Source of the DNA: an uncultured Tolumonas sp.
Lineage (GTDB): Bacteria > Pseudomonadota > Gammaproteobacteria > Enterobacterales > Aeromonadaceae
NCBI RefSeq assembly: GCF_963676665.1
Contig: NZ_OY781371.1
Coordinates: 637,001-701,000 of the forward strand
DNA length: 64,000 bases
Direction of reading: 5' to 3'
The position numbers and the translations under genes were made by a program. The notes under the pieces were generated by a model. That model did not search any database. It was not told where the DNA came from and saw nothing but the letters and a program-made list of their open reading frames with translations. Below, one piece after another: positions 25,279-33,708 of this stretch (positions are counted from its first letter, which is position 1; every line of letters starts with the position of its first letter).

Positions 25279-26037
25279 TTATTGATATTCGTAAAATTCG
25301 ATAAATATTTTTGGGGTTCCTTTTTTACATTCTTGTTTTGTTGCCATATATTCTTTATATGATGTGGTTATGAAGTTCGTTTTGTTGTCTTTATTGATAA
25401 TCAGCACTTCGTCATTATGTTTATCGCTAATAACTTGCTTGCATATTTTAAAATTACCTGCATCTAAGTCTACTTTCATTGGGTGATCTTTTAATGCGGG
25501 CATTTCTTTTTTTTCGGATTGAAATGTTTTTAATTCGCTTAGAGGATAACCATTTTTCCCATGAAATGGTGACTTATTTATATTGAATTCAAAAATGTGC
25601 TCACCATTTTGGTAAATTGTTGTTTCAATCAATAATTTCTTACCAGCCAAAATGGATCTTTTGGTTGTGACATTCAAACTACCAATTAGCATGTTAGTGC
25701 TACCGTCATGGGGTATAGCAACTGGGATGCTAAAGCTTTCATTATTGTCAATTCTAGCAGTAATTGAACACCCCGTAACACCACAAATAAATTGACCTTT
25801 CTCAATTAATATTACTAATTCATTGTCAGTATTGTAAAGTCTTCGTAAAACTAGAGTAGCATGCTGACTGCCCATATATGGGGCTTGTAATTCAAAGGTG
25901 TTTTCACTTTGTATTGATGCAACTTCATTATAACCTCTTCCCATTGATTCTTCTTTATTTGAATAATCCCATTGGTTAGCAAATGATTGATGCATAAAGC
26001 CAAGTGCTAACACGGTTATAATCGTAAATAATTTCAT
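25279..26037 (-). CDS. Secreted protein of unknown function
   Basis: 252 residues with a signal peptide (MKLFTIITVLALGFMHQSFA, cleavage before NQW). The mature part is beta-rich: ATLVLRRLYNTDNELVILIE, FICGVTGCSITARIDN (a C-x4-C pair near residues 85-90) and a C-terminal half with two further cysteines. Family not recognised. Probably periplasmic or exported; the only gene in its cassette. Confidence 0.7.
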   Translation of the reverse strand: MKLFTIITVLALGFMHQSFANQWDYSNKEESMGRGYNEVASIQSENTFELQAPYMGSQHATLVLRRLYNTDNELVILIEKGQFICGVTGCSITARIDNNESFSIPVAIPHDGSTNMLIGSLNVTTKRSILAGKKLLIETTIYQNGEHIFEFNINKSPFHGKNGYPLSELKTFQSEKKEMPALKDHPMKVDLDAGNFKICKQVISDKHNDEVLIINKDNKTNFITTSYKEYMATKQECKKGTPKIFIEFYEYQ

Positions 26038-26093
26038 GGCTTTTCCTAAGTTGGTGTTGTTTTAGTAAAACACTAATATCAAATTGATAAACC

Positions 26094-26153
26094 AGTTAAC
26101 TGCGATTTAAGTGGCAGCACGGAGTGCTGTCCGACTTTAAATTTTTGTTAGGT
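26094..26153 (-). repeat. attC site 25 (60 bp)
   Basis: R-boxes AGTTAAC and GTTAGGT; hairpin GTGGCAGCACGGAGTGCTGT. Confidence 0.9.
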
Positions 26154-26559
26154 ATGAACAAAGAAAAAGTGATTTATTAACCACCACAAAACTGGCTAAG
26201 TGGTGCCACAGGTTTCAATGTTGCAACTGCGCCAGCTTTAAACAACCGCTTGGAGTTACTCGCCGACAATATCGAATTAGCTAAATTTACTGAATTCTCA
26301 AATTAGCTCATTTAATGAGCGTGAAGTGGTTGCTAAAAACACTGTGCCCCGATGATGAGCAGCTTAGGCGTTACACACTGACGGCGCGGATGGTTGCCGA
26401 AGACGTAACCAGCGCAGGCTTTCAGTTTGCAACTTCACTTGAATTCATGTGTTGCGCGAGGCAACCCACGCACAGGAAGTGAACTGCAAAAAACACTGGG
26501 CCATCTGCATAGCCGCTTTAAGGCTAGAATTCACCGCCACCAATAAAGCCGCTTTTATT
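26154..26559. repeat. gene-less cassette, family A
   Basis: About 405 bases, ATGAACAAAGAAAAAGTGAT to AAAGCCGCTTTTATT. Core boxes ACGTAACCAGCGCAGG and GTTGCGCGAGGCAACC. No credible gene. First of five gene-less cassettes in a row. Confidence 0.8.
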
Positions 26560-26636
26560 ACCTAACTTTTAATTAAACGGCGGCACGCAGTGCCGTCCAG
26601 TGAGCAAAGCGAACGGGTTTGAATTGGTTGTTAGGT
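26560..26636 (-). repeat. attC site 26 (77 bp)
   Basis: R-boxes ACCTAAC and GTTAGGT; hairpin CGGCGGCACGCAGTGCCGTC. Confidence 0.9.
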
Positions 26637-27042
26637 AGGAGAATAAAGGAAAGGCCATTTATTCTTCACCACAGAACCAACTTATTGGTGCACGGACTTT
26701 CAGTTTTTCACTGCGCCAGCTTCAAACCACCGCTCGGAATTACCCGCCGACGATGTTGAAACAACGAAATTGGCTGGCATTTCAAATTAACTTATTTAGT
26801 GAACGGGCAGTGGTTGCCAAAAACGCCACGCCCGGATGATGAGCCGCTCCAGGCATACACACCGACGGCCTTGAAGGTTGCCGCAGACATAACCAGTGCA
26901 GTTTTGAATTACACACTGAAGGTGAATTCATGAGTTATGCAAGGCAACCATTTCACCGGCAGTGAGCCGCAAACAACACCGAACCCTCATACCCACCGCT
27001 TTAAGGCTTTAATTCACCGCAAAAAAGTTAAGAAAATTAATT
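26637..27042. repeat. gene-less cassette, family B (tandem 1 of 4)
   Basis: AGGAGAATAAAGGAAAGGCC to AAAAAAGTTAAGAAAATTAA. Core boxes ACATAACCAGTGCAG and GTTATGCAAGGCAACC. Nearly identical to the next copy. Confidence 0.82.
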
Positions 27043-27119
27043 ACCTAACTGTTAGTTAAACGGCGGCACGTAGTGCCGTCCAGTGAGCAACGCGAACGTG
27101 TTTGAACTTTTTGTTAGGT
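27043..27119 (-). repeat. attC site 27 (77 bp)
   Basis: R-boxes ACCTAAC and GTTAGGT; hairpin CGGCGGCACGTAGTGCCGTC; R-boxes equal to those of sites 26, 28 and 29. Confidence 0.9.
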
Positions 27120-27525
27120 AGGAGAACAAAGGTGCTGTCATTTATTCTTCACCACAGAACCAACTTATTGGTGCACGGACTTTCAGTTTTTCACTGCGCC
27201 AGCTTCAAACCACTGCTCGGAATTACCAGCCGACGATGTTGAAACAACGAAATTGGCTGGCATTTCAAATTAGCTTATTTAGTGAACGGGCAGTGGTTGC
27301 CAAAAACGCCACGCCCGGATGATGAGCCGCTCCAGGCATACACACCGACGGCCTTGAAGGTTGCCGCAGACATAACCAGTGCAGTTTTGAATTACACACT
27401 GAAGGTGAATTCATGAGTTATGCAAGGCAACCATTTCACCGGCAGTGAGCCGCAAACAACACCGAACCCTCATACCCACCGCTTTAAGGCTTTAATTCAC
27501 CGCAAAAAAGTTAAGAAAATTAATT
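27120..27525. repeat. gene-less cassette, family B (tandem 2 of 4)
   Basis: Like the previous cassette but with the left-end variant GAGAACAAAGGTGCTGTC. Internal attC-like palindrome at 27370-27423, with GAATTACAC pairing with GTGAATTC inside it. Confidence 0.82.
27370..27423. repeat. Internal attC-like palindrome, family B example
   Basis: Boxes ACATAAC and GTTATGC, 54 bases end to end; inside, GAATT-a-CAC pairs with GTG-AATTC around a 7-base loop leaving one bulged A, the kind of extrahelical base that attC sites use. Confidence 0.6.
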
Positions 27526-27602
27526 ACCTAACTTTTAGTTAAACGGCGGCACGTAGTGCCGTCCAGTGAGCAACGCGAACGTGTTTGAACTTTTTGTTAG
27601 GT
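27526..27602 (-). repeat. attC site 28 (77 bp)
   Basis: R-boxes ACCTAAC and GTTAGGT; hairpin CGGCGGCACGTAGTGCCGTC. Confidence 0.9.
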
Positions 27603-28008
27603 AGGAGAATAAAGGAAAGGCCACTTATTCTTCACCACAGAACCAACTTATTGGTGCACGGACTTTCAGTTTTTCATTGCACCAGCTTCAAACCACCGCT
27701 CGGAATTACCCGCCGACGATGTTGAAACAACAAAATTGGCGGGCATTTCAAATTAACTTATTTAGTGAACGGGCAGTGGTTGCCAAAAACACAACGCCCG
27801 GATGATGAGCCGCTTCAGGCGTACACACCGACGGCCTTGAAGGTTGCCGAAGACATAACCAGTGCGGCATCGAATTACACACCGGCAGTGATGTCATGAG
27901 TTATGCGAGGCAACCATTTCACCGACAGTGAGCCGCAAACAACACTGAACCCTCATACCCACCGCTTTAAGGCTTTAATTCACCGCAAAAAAGTTAAGAA
28001 AATTAATT
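27603..28008. repeat. gene-less cassette, family B (tandem 3 of 4)
   Basis: B variant with ACATAACCAGTGCGGCATCG and GTTATGCGAGGCAACC, closest to the copies at 9206 and 38237 rather than to its neighbours, so the run did not arise by simple duplication alone. Confidence 0.8.
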
Positions 28009-28085
28009 ACCTAACTTTTAATTAAACGGCGGCACGTAGTGCCGTCCAGTGAGCAAAGAGAACGTGTTTCAATTTTTTGTTAGGT
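28009..28085 (-). repeat. attC site 29 (77 bp)
   Basis: R-boxes ACCTAAC and GTTAGGT; hairpin CGGCGGCACGTAGTGCCGTC. Confidence 0.9.
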
Positions 28086-28488
28086 AGGAGAACAAAGGTG
28101 CTGTCATTTATTCTTCACCCATACAGCTAATTGGTGCACGGACTTTCAGTTTTTCACTGCGCCAGCTTCAAACCACCGCTCGGAATTACCCGCCTACGAT
28201 GTTGAAACAACGAAATTGGCGGGTATTTCAAATTAACTTATTTAGTGAACGGGCTGTGGTTGCCAAAACCACAACGCCCGGTTGATGAGCCGCTCCAGGC
28301 ATACACACCGACGGCCTTGAAGGTTGCCGCAGACATAACCAGTGCAGTTTTGAATTACACACTGAAGGTGAATTCATGAGTTATGCAAGGCAACCATTTC
28401 ACCGGCAGTGAGCCGCAAACAACACCGAACCCTCATACCCACCGCTTTAAGGCTTTAATTCACCGCAAAAAAGTTAAGAAAATTAATT
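28086..28488. repeat. gene-less cassette, family B (tandem 4 of 4)
   Basis: Left end AGGAGAACAAAGGTGCTGTC, then CACCCATACAGCTAATTGGT; core boxes ACATAACCAGTGCAG and GTTATGCAAGGCAACC. No credible gene. Confidence 0.8.
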
Positions 28489-28548
28489 ACCTAACTTCGA
28501 TTTAAGTGGCAGCACGTAGTGCTGTCCAACTTTAAATTTTTGTTATGT
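28489..28548 (-). repeat. attC site 30 (60 bp)
   Basis: R-boxes ACCTAAC and GTTATGT; hairpin GTGGCAGCACGTAGTGCTGT. Confidence 0.9.
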
Positions 28549-28602
28549 TTTCAACAATGAACGTGTTTAACCTGACCTTTTCGCTTGTGTTTTTAAGCGA
28601 CA

Positions 28603-28712
28603 AAGCTACCGCCAGACCTGAACAAAGGCCAGAGCCAAAAGAGTAATGATAAAACGCATGTTTTTCATATGAATATGATGCCGAAAGGCTCTGATATTGG
28701 CAAATGGAACCT
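28603..28712 (-). other. Conserved attC-adjacent element, copy 2
   Basis: AGCTACCGCCAGACCTG at the left and ATGATGCCGAAAGG ... TTGGCAAATGGAACCTGA at the right. On the minus strand one frame reads QVPFANIRAFRHHIHMKNM and then continues hydrophobic to a stop, parallel to copies 3 and 4. The 86-codon ORF at 28532-28792 is in a different frame and I do not accept it. Confidence 0.55.
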
Positions 28713-28855
28713 GAGCAGTCGTGTAAAAAAGAGTAGGGTGGTTTTATCAAAACACGAAAAGGTACAGGAAAAACAGCATGAATTGGACGCATTTTAGCGT
28801 CACGGTTTAATGAATAAAAAACGACCGAAATCTGTTTTCACAAAGGCTTACCTGT

Positions 28856-29164
28856 TTACTCAATGGGGTTGTTTAGCATGTGAAACGAACTAATACGGGC
28901 CAATTTATTCATGTCTAAGATATCAATGAGTAACTGAATTTTGTTATCAATAGTGAACTCAATGTCAGCCTGAGTGATGGAGCTGGTGTGAATATGAGCA
29001 AGGATAAAATGTCGCAATCGCGGAACATCAAGCAAGAAGCCATGGTCAGTCATGTATTGCTCAATGAAATCGTAAGCCAGAAGGATTTGATGTTCATTAG
29101 GCGATGACATTTCAGCGTCAAGCCACAGCAATAATTTGGCTTTAGATGTTTCAGATAAAAGCAT
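28856..29164 (-). CDS. Small helical protein, unknown
   Basis: 102 residues from the second ATG (29164); an ATG nine bases upstream is also possible. All-helical, with no membrane segment: LLLWLDAEMSSPNEHQILLA and DVPRLRHFILAHIHTSSITQ. Family not recognised. It is separated from attC 30 by about 300 bases that hold the conserved element (28603-28712) and nothing else I can support. Confidence 0.6.
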   Translation of the reverse strand: MLLSETSKAKLLLWLDAEMSSPNEHQILLAYDFIEQYMTDHGFLLDVPRLRHFILAHIHTSSITQADIEFTIDNKIQLLIDILDMNKLARISSFHMLNNPIE

Positions 29165-29213
29165 GTGAACCAATATTTAACCTATTGAATAAACAAGAGT
29201 AATTTCTTTAAAA

Positions 29214-29290
29214 ACATAACTTCTAATTAAACGGCGGCACGCAGTGCCGTCCAGTGAACGAAGTGAACGTGTTTGAATTATTTGTTAGGT
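29214..29290 (-). repeat. attC site 31 (77 bp)
   Basis: R-boxes ACATAAC and GTTAGGT; hairpin CGGCGGCACGCAGTGCCGTC. Confidence 0.9.
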
Positions 29291-29694
29291 ATGAACAAAG
29301 AACAAACAGTTCATTATCAACCATAAAGCTGGCTAATTGGTGACACAGACTTTCAGTTTATCTCTGCGCCAGCATCAAACAACCGCTTGGAATTACTCGC
29401 CGACAATATTGAATCAACGAAATTGACTGAATTCTCAAATTGGCTCATTTAATGAGCGAGCAGTGGTTGCTAAAAACGTCGAGCCCTGATGATGAGCCGC
29501 TTTAGGCGTACACACTGACGGCGTTGATGGTTGCCGAAACGTAACCAGTGCAGGCAGTCAGTTTGCCACCACACGTGAATTCATGTGTTGCGCGAGGCAA
29601 CCCACGCTCAGGAAGTGAGCCGCAAACACCACAGGACTATCCGACTAGCCGCTTTAAGGCTTGAATTCACCGCCAACAATGAGCCGTTTTTATT
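29291..29694. repeat. gene-less cassette, family A
   Basis: About 404 bases, ATGAACAAAGAACAAACAGT to GAGCCGTTTTTATT; core ACGTAACCAGTGCAGG and GTTGCGCGAGGCAACC. No credible gene. Confidence 0.8.
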
Positions 29695-29754
29695 ACCTAA
29701 CTTCGACTTAAGTGGCGGCATGTAATGCCGTCCACCTTTAAGTTTTTGTTATAA
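29695..29754 (-). repeat. attC site 32 (60 bp)
   Basis: R-boxes ACCTAAC and GTTATAA; hairpin GTGGCGGCATGTAATGCCGT, with a paired change (CAT/ATG for CAC/GTG) against related sites. Confidence 0.9.
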
Positions 29755-29759
29755 TTTGA

Positions 29760-29897
29760 TTATTCTTTTTTTGTTGGTTTCATGGGGGGAGGCGGTGCAA
29801 CGGGTTTTACATCGGCTCTACCTTGCGGTTTAACACTACCTTTTTGAACATCTCGCGTGTACCCTTCATTTAATGGCTGCGGTCTCTTATTGGTCAT
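29760..29897 (-). CDS. 45-residue proline-rich basic protein
   Basis: Small gene filling the gap between the DUF6338-like gene and attC 32. The product starts MTNKRPQPLNEGYTRDVQKG and ends PPPPMKPTKKE; it is rich in Pro and Lys, has no hydrophobic segment and is probably disordered. The start is strongly supported: GAGGTGA lies five bases before the ATG and overlaps the last codons of the upstream gene, which stops at 29901, so the two are translationally coupled. The NEGY motif recalls short proline-rich proteins linked to membrane partners, but I cannot assign a function. Confidence 0.75.
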   Translation of the reverse strand: MTNKRPQPLNEGYTRDVQKGSVKPQGRADVKPVAPPPPMKPTKKE

Positions 29898-29900
29898 AAA

Positions 29901-30599
29901 TCACCTCAAGTTATTTGCTGGAATTGCTTCAATGACAAACTTCCCTATTTCTTTTGCTAAATATATAGTAGGGATTTCATATAACAGACATGAATCGTTA
30001 GAGTCGTATACTGAAACATCAGATAGAACTAATTCTTGAATCTTATCATTTTCAGAATGAGATACAATACGACCTTGATAAGTTAAATTATGCTCTAAAT
30101 CCCTTATGTAAACCCAATCAATTTCTTGAGCATTAAGATAATAGGAGTACAAGTTTTCATCACCGAATTTTGATGATACTTTTATTTTTTGTGCTATTTT
30201 GTTGAATATTTTAAAATTTATCAACCATGATGCAAAAAAAGCCACAAAGACAGATAAAAATGTTGCGGAACAAATTTCCCATGCAACTAATTTTTTACCC
30301 CCATCAAGAGCACTACTCCATATACTTAAATTTGTCCAAGAGAGATCTTTAAAATTAAAGCTAACATTAAAACTTTGTTGTTTGGTATCTATTATGTGAT
30401 TTATTTTTAAAGCTAAATACGCATCATGAAAATATAAGAGTATTTGTAATAGTGCGTATGACATGACACCTAGCATTAAAGAGTAAAGTACAAATTTAAA
30501 GCTATCCCATTTGGAATGTGATGTTATCTTGTCGGCAATTATCGCAGCAACGATTCCCGGCATTAAAATAAAAATAACCACGATCACTAATTGATCCAA
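29901..30599 (-). CDS. Membrane protein, probable DUF6338 family
   Basis: 232 residues. The N-terminal segment LVIVVIFILMPGIVAAIIAD carries the PG motif of DUF6338 proteins; further membrane segments at about 36-58 (FVLYSLMLGVMSYALLQILL) and 112-133 (ATFLSVFVAFFASWLINF) follow, then a cytoplasmic beta-rich domain (WVYIRDLEHNLTYQGRIVSH) ending in TIYLAKEIGKFVIEAIP. The function of the family is unknown. Forms a two-gene cassette with the 45-residue protein. Confidence 0.7.
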   Translation of the reverse strand: MDQLVIVVIFILMPGIVAAIIADKITSHSKWDSFKFVLYSLMLGVMSYALLQILLYFHDAYLALKINHIIDTKQQSFNVSFNFKDLSWTNLSIWSSALDGGKKLVAWEICSATFLSVFVAFFASWLINFKIFNKIAQKIKVSSKFGDENLYSYYLNAQEIDWVYIRDLEHNLTYQGRIVSHSENDKIQELVLSDVSVYDSNDSCLLYEIPTIYLAKEIGKFVIEAIPANNLR

Positions 30600-30630
30600 T
30601 CTTGACTCCTAATGCTGAGTTTCTAGAAAA

Positions 30631-30690
30631 TTATAACTTCGATTTAAGTGGCAGCACGTAGTGCTGTCCGACTTTAAATTTTTGTTAGGT
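30631..30690 (-). repeat. attC site 33 (60 bp)
   Basis: R-boxes TTATAAC and GTTAGGT; hairpin GTGGCAGCACGTAGTGCTGT. Confidence 0.9.
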
Positions 30691-30999
30691 ATGAACAAAG
30701 AAAAAGCAGTTTATTAGCAACCAACAGGCTGGCTAATTGGTTTCACGGACTTTCAGTGTTCACTGCGCCAGCGTCAAACAACCGCGTCCCGATGATGAGC
30801 CGCTTTAGGCGTACACACTGACGGCGTCGATGGTTGCCGAAACGTAACCAGTGCAGGCTTTCAGTTTGCCTAATCAACGTGAATTCATGTGTTACGTGAG
30901 GCAACCCACGCTCAGGAAGTGAGCTGCAACCACCTCTGGGCTATCCGACTAGCCGCTTTAAGACTTGAATTCACTGCCAACAATGACGCCGCTTTTATT
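30691..30999. repeat. gene-less cassette, family A short form
   Basis: Short A variant joining CAAACAACCGC to GTCCCGATGATGAGCCGC. Core ACGTAACCAGTGCAGG and GTTACGTGAGGCAACC. The left part (GGTTTCACGGACTTTCAGTG) matches the IS1111-interrupted copy at 61853. Confidence 0.78.
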
Positions 31000-31059
31000 A
31001 CCTAACTTCGTTTTATGCGGTGGCACGGAGTGCCATCCGACATTAAAATTTTGTTAGGT
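31000..31059 (-). repeat. attC site 34 (60 bp)
   Basis: R-boxes ACCTAAC and GTTAGGT; hairpin GGTGGCACGGAGTGCCATCC. Confidence 0.9.
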
Positions 31060-31065
31060 TTGGAA

Positions 31066-31548
31066 TCATAGTTTGTTTTTTACTATTTCTTCCATTATGC
31101 CATCTATGAAACCATTTTCGATTTTATTTATTTTAAATAAATAGTATCGATGGATGATTAATGATGTTAGATATGTGATGAAAGTTATCATAAGGAATAA
31201 GAATGAAGTATCATGAATATCGATGTAATTGAATTTAAATAGCAATATAAATATTATTAACAAGATAAAGGTAAATAGATTGCTAAACTTTACATCAATA
31301 TGATGCTGTATTTTTCTATTATTGAACTTCATGGTTTGAAGTGTTATGTATGAATATAGTTCATGCTTATTCTCTGTCGACTTTGCCTCATTTAGTAAGG
31401 ATGATGCTGTCTTTCGAGATTTAACTTCTTCAGATAAAGCAACTTTATATTTATTTCTAATCCAGCGAATAAAATTTCCTAGCCATATTAATACTGTTGG
31501 AATCCCAAGTCCTAAAGTGGCGTAACTTGATAAATCTGACAAATTCAT
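31066..31548 (-). CDS. Membrane protein with three predicted TM segments
   Basis: 160 residues, not recognised. Hydrophobic segments at about residues 10-28 (ATLGLGIPTVLIWLGNFI), 88-107 (LFTFILLIIFILLFKFNYI) and 115-136 (FLFLMITFITYLTSLIIHRY), separated by a charged cytoplasmic loop (EEVKSRKTASSLLNEAKS). It resembles small membrane effectors of unknown role common in cassettes. Very AT-rich. Confidence 0.65.
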   Translation of the reverse strand: MNLSDLSSYATLGLGIPTVLIWLGNFIRWIRNKYKVALSEEVKSRKTASSLLNEAKSTENKHELYSYITLQTMKFNNRKIQHHIDVKFSNLFTFILLIIFILLFKFNYIDIHDTSFLFLMITFITYLTSLIIHRYYLFKINKIENGFIDGIMEEIVKNKL

Positions 31549-31570
31549 ATTATTACCTATAATAGTTAAA

Positions 31571-31630
31571 ACCTAACTTCGTTTTATGCGGTGGCACATA
31601 GTGCCATCCGACATTAAAATTTTGTTAGTT
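31571..31630 (-). repeat. attC site 35 (60 bp)
   Basis: R-boxes ACCTAAC and GTTAGTT; hairpin GGTGGCACATAGTGCCATCC. Confidence 0.9.
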
Positions 31631-31646
31631 TTTTTGAATCAACACA

Positions 31647-32258
31647 TTAATTAGCTGATGCGAGAACCAAGTCTGCTTCAGCATCTCTTCGTCGAGACAT
31701 GCCTTGTTCAATGCTTGTTCCTTTCCAGATCCGCTTCATTGCACGAATTTGCGCGGCAATATTTTTATAATCTTTTTTAGGAACTAAATCTTTGATATTT
31801 CGCATCTCAAGTCGGGAGTCGCCCTTCATGCTGGTGCCTCGATTAAACACCAGTGACAGCAATGCGCCTTGACAGTTGGGATCACAATTTTCAATACCAG
31901 GAAATGTCGAACACGTTAACTTCCAGAATTTTGGAATAGTAACATTGTTGTAAACACTAAAAGCCGCAGACCACGGGATGTCGATATTTTTTACAGAGCT
32001 GAGAAGAGATTGTGCTGCTGTGCCGGTTTTCTGTGCACAGGGTAATAGTTGGTCAATGTAACTTTTATTGAGAACTTGACCCCAATCATCAGAAATGGTT
32101 GAAGCCGTGTTATAACCCATATCATAGCCGACGCCGATAGTGATGCCGGACTGACCTTCAGGCCAGGTGGGAAAGCGAAGGTATTTATCATAGTAAGGTT
32201 CGCCACCACCGACTTCGAAACGTAGGATAAGATTCATGCTGGCATCATTCAGCTGCAT
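31647..32258 (-). CDS. Lysozyme-like muramidase (pesticin/T4-lysozyme-like fold)
   Basis: 203 residues from the chosen start. The N-terminal LILRFEVGGGEPYYDKYLRF places a catalytic Glu as in pesticin/T4-type lysozymes, followed by TWPEGQSGITIGVGYDMGYN (cf. the GYGH/TIGxGYD loop) and a helical C-terminal lobe ending MSRRRDAEADLVLASAN. It would cleave peptidoglycan. Start chosen at 32258 because AGGAGG lies six bases before it and overlaps the end of the holin-like gene; the longer ORF start at 32327 has no such site. No signal peptide, so release would need a partner such as the upstream membrane protein. Confidence 0.75.
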   Translation of the reverse strand: MQLNDASMNLILRFEVGGGEPYYDKYLRFPTWPEGQSGITIGVGYDMGYNTASTISDDWGQVLNKSYIDQLLPCAQKTGTAAQSLLSSVKNIDIPWSAAFSVYNNVTIPKFWKLTCSTFPGIENCDPNCQGALLSLVFNRGTSMKGDSRLEMRNIKDLVPKKDYKNIAAQIRAMKRIWKGTSIEQGMSRRRDAEADLVLASAN

Positions 32259-32604
32259 AATCATCCTCCTTTGCCCGAGACTGAAGGTCGACTTTGCGTT
32301 CGGTGAGTTCAATATCTTTGTGCTCAACGGAGGATGAATTCATTGAGGAGATATTGTCCTGCATCTTCCAGTCAACGAAACTTTGACCCGTAGTATATGC
32401 ACCGACAAGGGCTCCGAGGAATGTGATCACCTGCCCACTCAGAACGCTGATTTGTTGAGCGACATCAGGGCGGAAAAGACAAACACCAGCCGCGATAATA
32501 AACGTGAGCATGACACAGGCAATGCCAATGATAGCCATCAACCATTTTCTACTTCTATGAGGCTCTTTGTGGACAACATCCGCGATATATTGTTCAACAT
32601 TCAT
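32245..32604 (-). CDS. Holin-like membrane protein
   Basis: 119 residues with two hydrophobic segments, about 21-44 (WLMAIIGIACVMLTFIIAAG) and 50-70 (ISVLSGQVITFLGALVGAYT), and a charged C-terminal tail. This class-II-holin-like layout, directly upstream of and overlapping a lysozyme gene by 14 bases, suggests a membrane permeabiliser or an export partner for the muramidase. The lysis role is inferred from context; no holin family signature is visible. Confidence 0.6.
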   Translation of the reverse strand: MNVEQYIADVVHKEPHRSRKWLMAIIGIACVMLTFIIAAGVCLFRPDVAQQISVLSGQVITFLGALVGAYTTGQSFVDWKMQDNISSMNSSSVEHKDIELTERKVDLQSRAKEDDYAAE

Positions 32605-32694
32605 AATGACCTCGATGGGATATTTGTATAAGGATTATCAATAGTTGTAGCAGACAATGAGTCTCATAGGGGTATTGCTATGGAAAAAGTAAAA

Positions 32695-32754
32695 AACTAA
32701 CTATTACTTATGGGGCAGCACGCAGTGCTGTCCGTCATTAAGTTTTTGTTATGT
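32695..32754 (-). repeat. attC site 36 (60 bp)
   Basis: R-boxes AACTAAC and GTTATGT; hairpin GGGCAGCACGCAGTGCTGTC. Confidence 0.9.
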
Positions 32755-32978
32755 AATTGACCTAATCAGCAACAATAACCAGTCTAAGCGGATACGCGTT
32801 GGACTGATTCTTGATGCAATATTGATATATGTTTTTAAATTAACCTGAATTCGACAGTAACAAACTAGCACCAGACCAATCATTGCGCGACGTTGCGCTT
32901 CATTTTTACATTTCACTTTGCATCAAATAAAGATGCTGACAACCAGACATTGTACGGATCACAACAGAAGGAATTGGT

Positions 32979-33641
32979 ATGTTGACATCAGTAGATAATG
33001 ATCTATGGCTCGCCATGTGGAAAAACAGCCAGACGGATTTTCATCAAGTTTTAGTAAATCAACAATTGCAAGATCACTGGCATAAACTCGATATCCCTAC
33101 AATGGGTAGAGTGTTGGTCCCTTTATGTGGGAAAAGTAACGATATGATTTGGTTAGCCGCAGAAGGATTTCAAGTGATTGGGATAGAACTAAGTGCAATC
33201 GCTGTGAAAGCTTTTTTCGTGGAAAATAACCTCAAACCAAAGAAAACACGCGTCGGAAACTTCACTGTGTGGCGACATGGCCGGATCAGCATTTATTGTG
33301 GCGATATATTTTTATTAAAAGGCTCAAATCTGGGTATGATCGATGCGATTTATGATCGTGCAGCACTAACAGCATTGCCAGTAGAGCTCAGGAAGTTATA
33401 TGTCACCAAGTTAATGTCATTTATGCCGTTACTGAAACCTATGTTGCTCCTGACAACAGAAGATGCAGATCCACAGAGGAACCAGAATTCACCAGCAATC
33501 ATTGATCAAGAAGTTGCTGTTTTATATTCACCATATTTTGATATAGATGTTCGATATGGCGATCAATACGTAGGTGAATTTCAAAAAGAAACCGTGAATA
33601 AGGTTTATCAAATGACCCGCCTTGCAACGGTCACACAATAA
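32979..33641 (+). CDS. tpm: Thiopurine S-methyltransferase (TPMT-like)
   Basis: 220 residues, the length of bacterial Tpm. SAM-dependent methyltransferase: GRVLVPLCGKSNDMIWLAAE (motif I, about 41-60), FQVIGIELSAIAVKAFF (motif II), IYDRAALTALP and the C-terminal MLLLTTED. Bacterial Tpm methylates selenium or tellurium species and thiopurines and gives tellurite tolerance. AGAAGGA lies about seven bases before the ATG. It runs against the array; the 224 bases upstream (32755-32978) have no other gene and must hold its promoter. Confidence 0.93.
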   Translation: MLTSVDNDLWLAMWKNSQTDFHQVLVNQQLQDHWHKLDIPTMGRVLVPLCGKSNDMIWLAAEGFQVIGIELSAIAVKAFFVENNLKPKKTRVGNFTVWRHGRISIYCGDIFLLKGSNLGMIDAIYDRAALTALPVELRKLYVTKLMSFMPLLKPMLLLTTEDADPQRNQNSPAIIDQEVAVLYSPYFDIDVRYGDQYVGEFQKETVNKVYQMTRLATVTQ

Positions 33642-33652
33642 CTTCAGAAATT

Positions 33653-33708
33653 ACATAACTTCGTTTTATGCGGTGGCGGAGCCATCCGCCATTAAAATTT
33701 TGTTATGT
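33653..33708 (-). repeat. attC site 37 (56 bp)
   Basis: R-boxes ACATAAC and GTTATGT; shortened hairpin GCGGTGGCGGAGCCATCCGC, four bases shorter than the related 60-bp sites. Confidence 0.88.

Noticed and set aside
26560-28548. Regularly spaced repeats resembling a CRISPR array
   Set aside because: Repeats are 77-bp attC sites separated by about 405-base near-identical cassettes; no short spacers and no cas genes.
28532-28792. 86-codon minus-strand ORF
   Set aside because: It overlaps the conserved attC-adjacent element in a frame not shared by the other copies and has no ribosome site.
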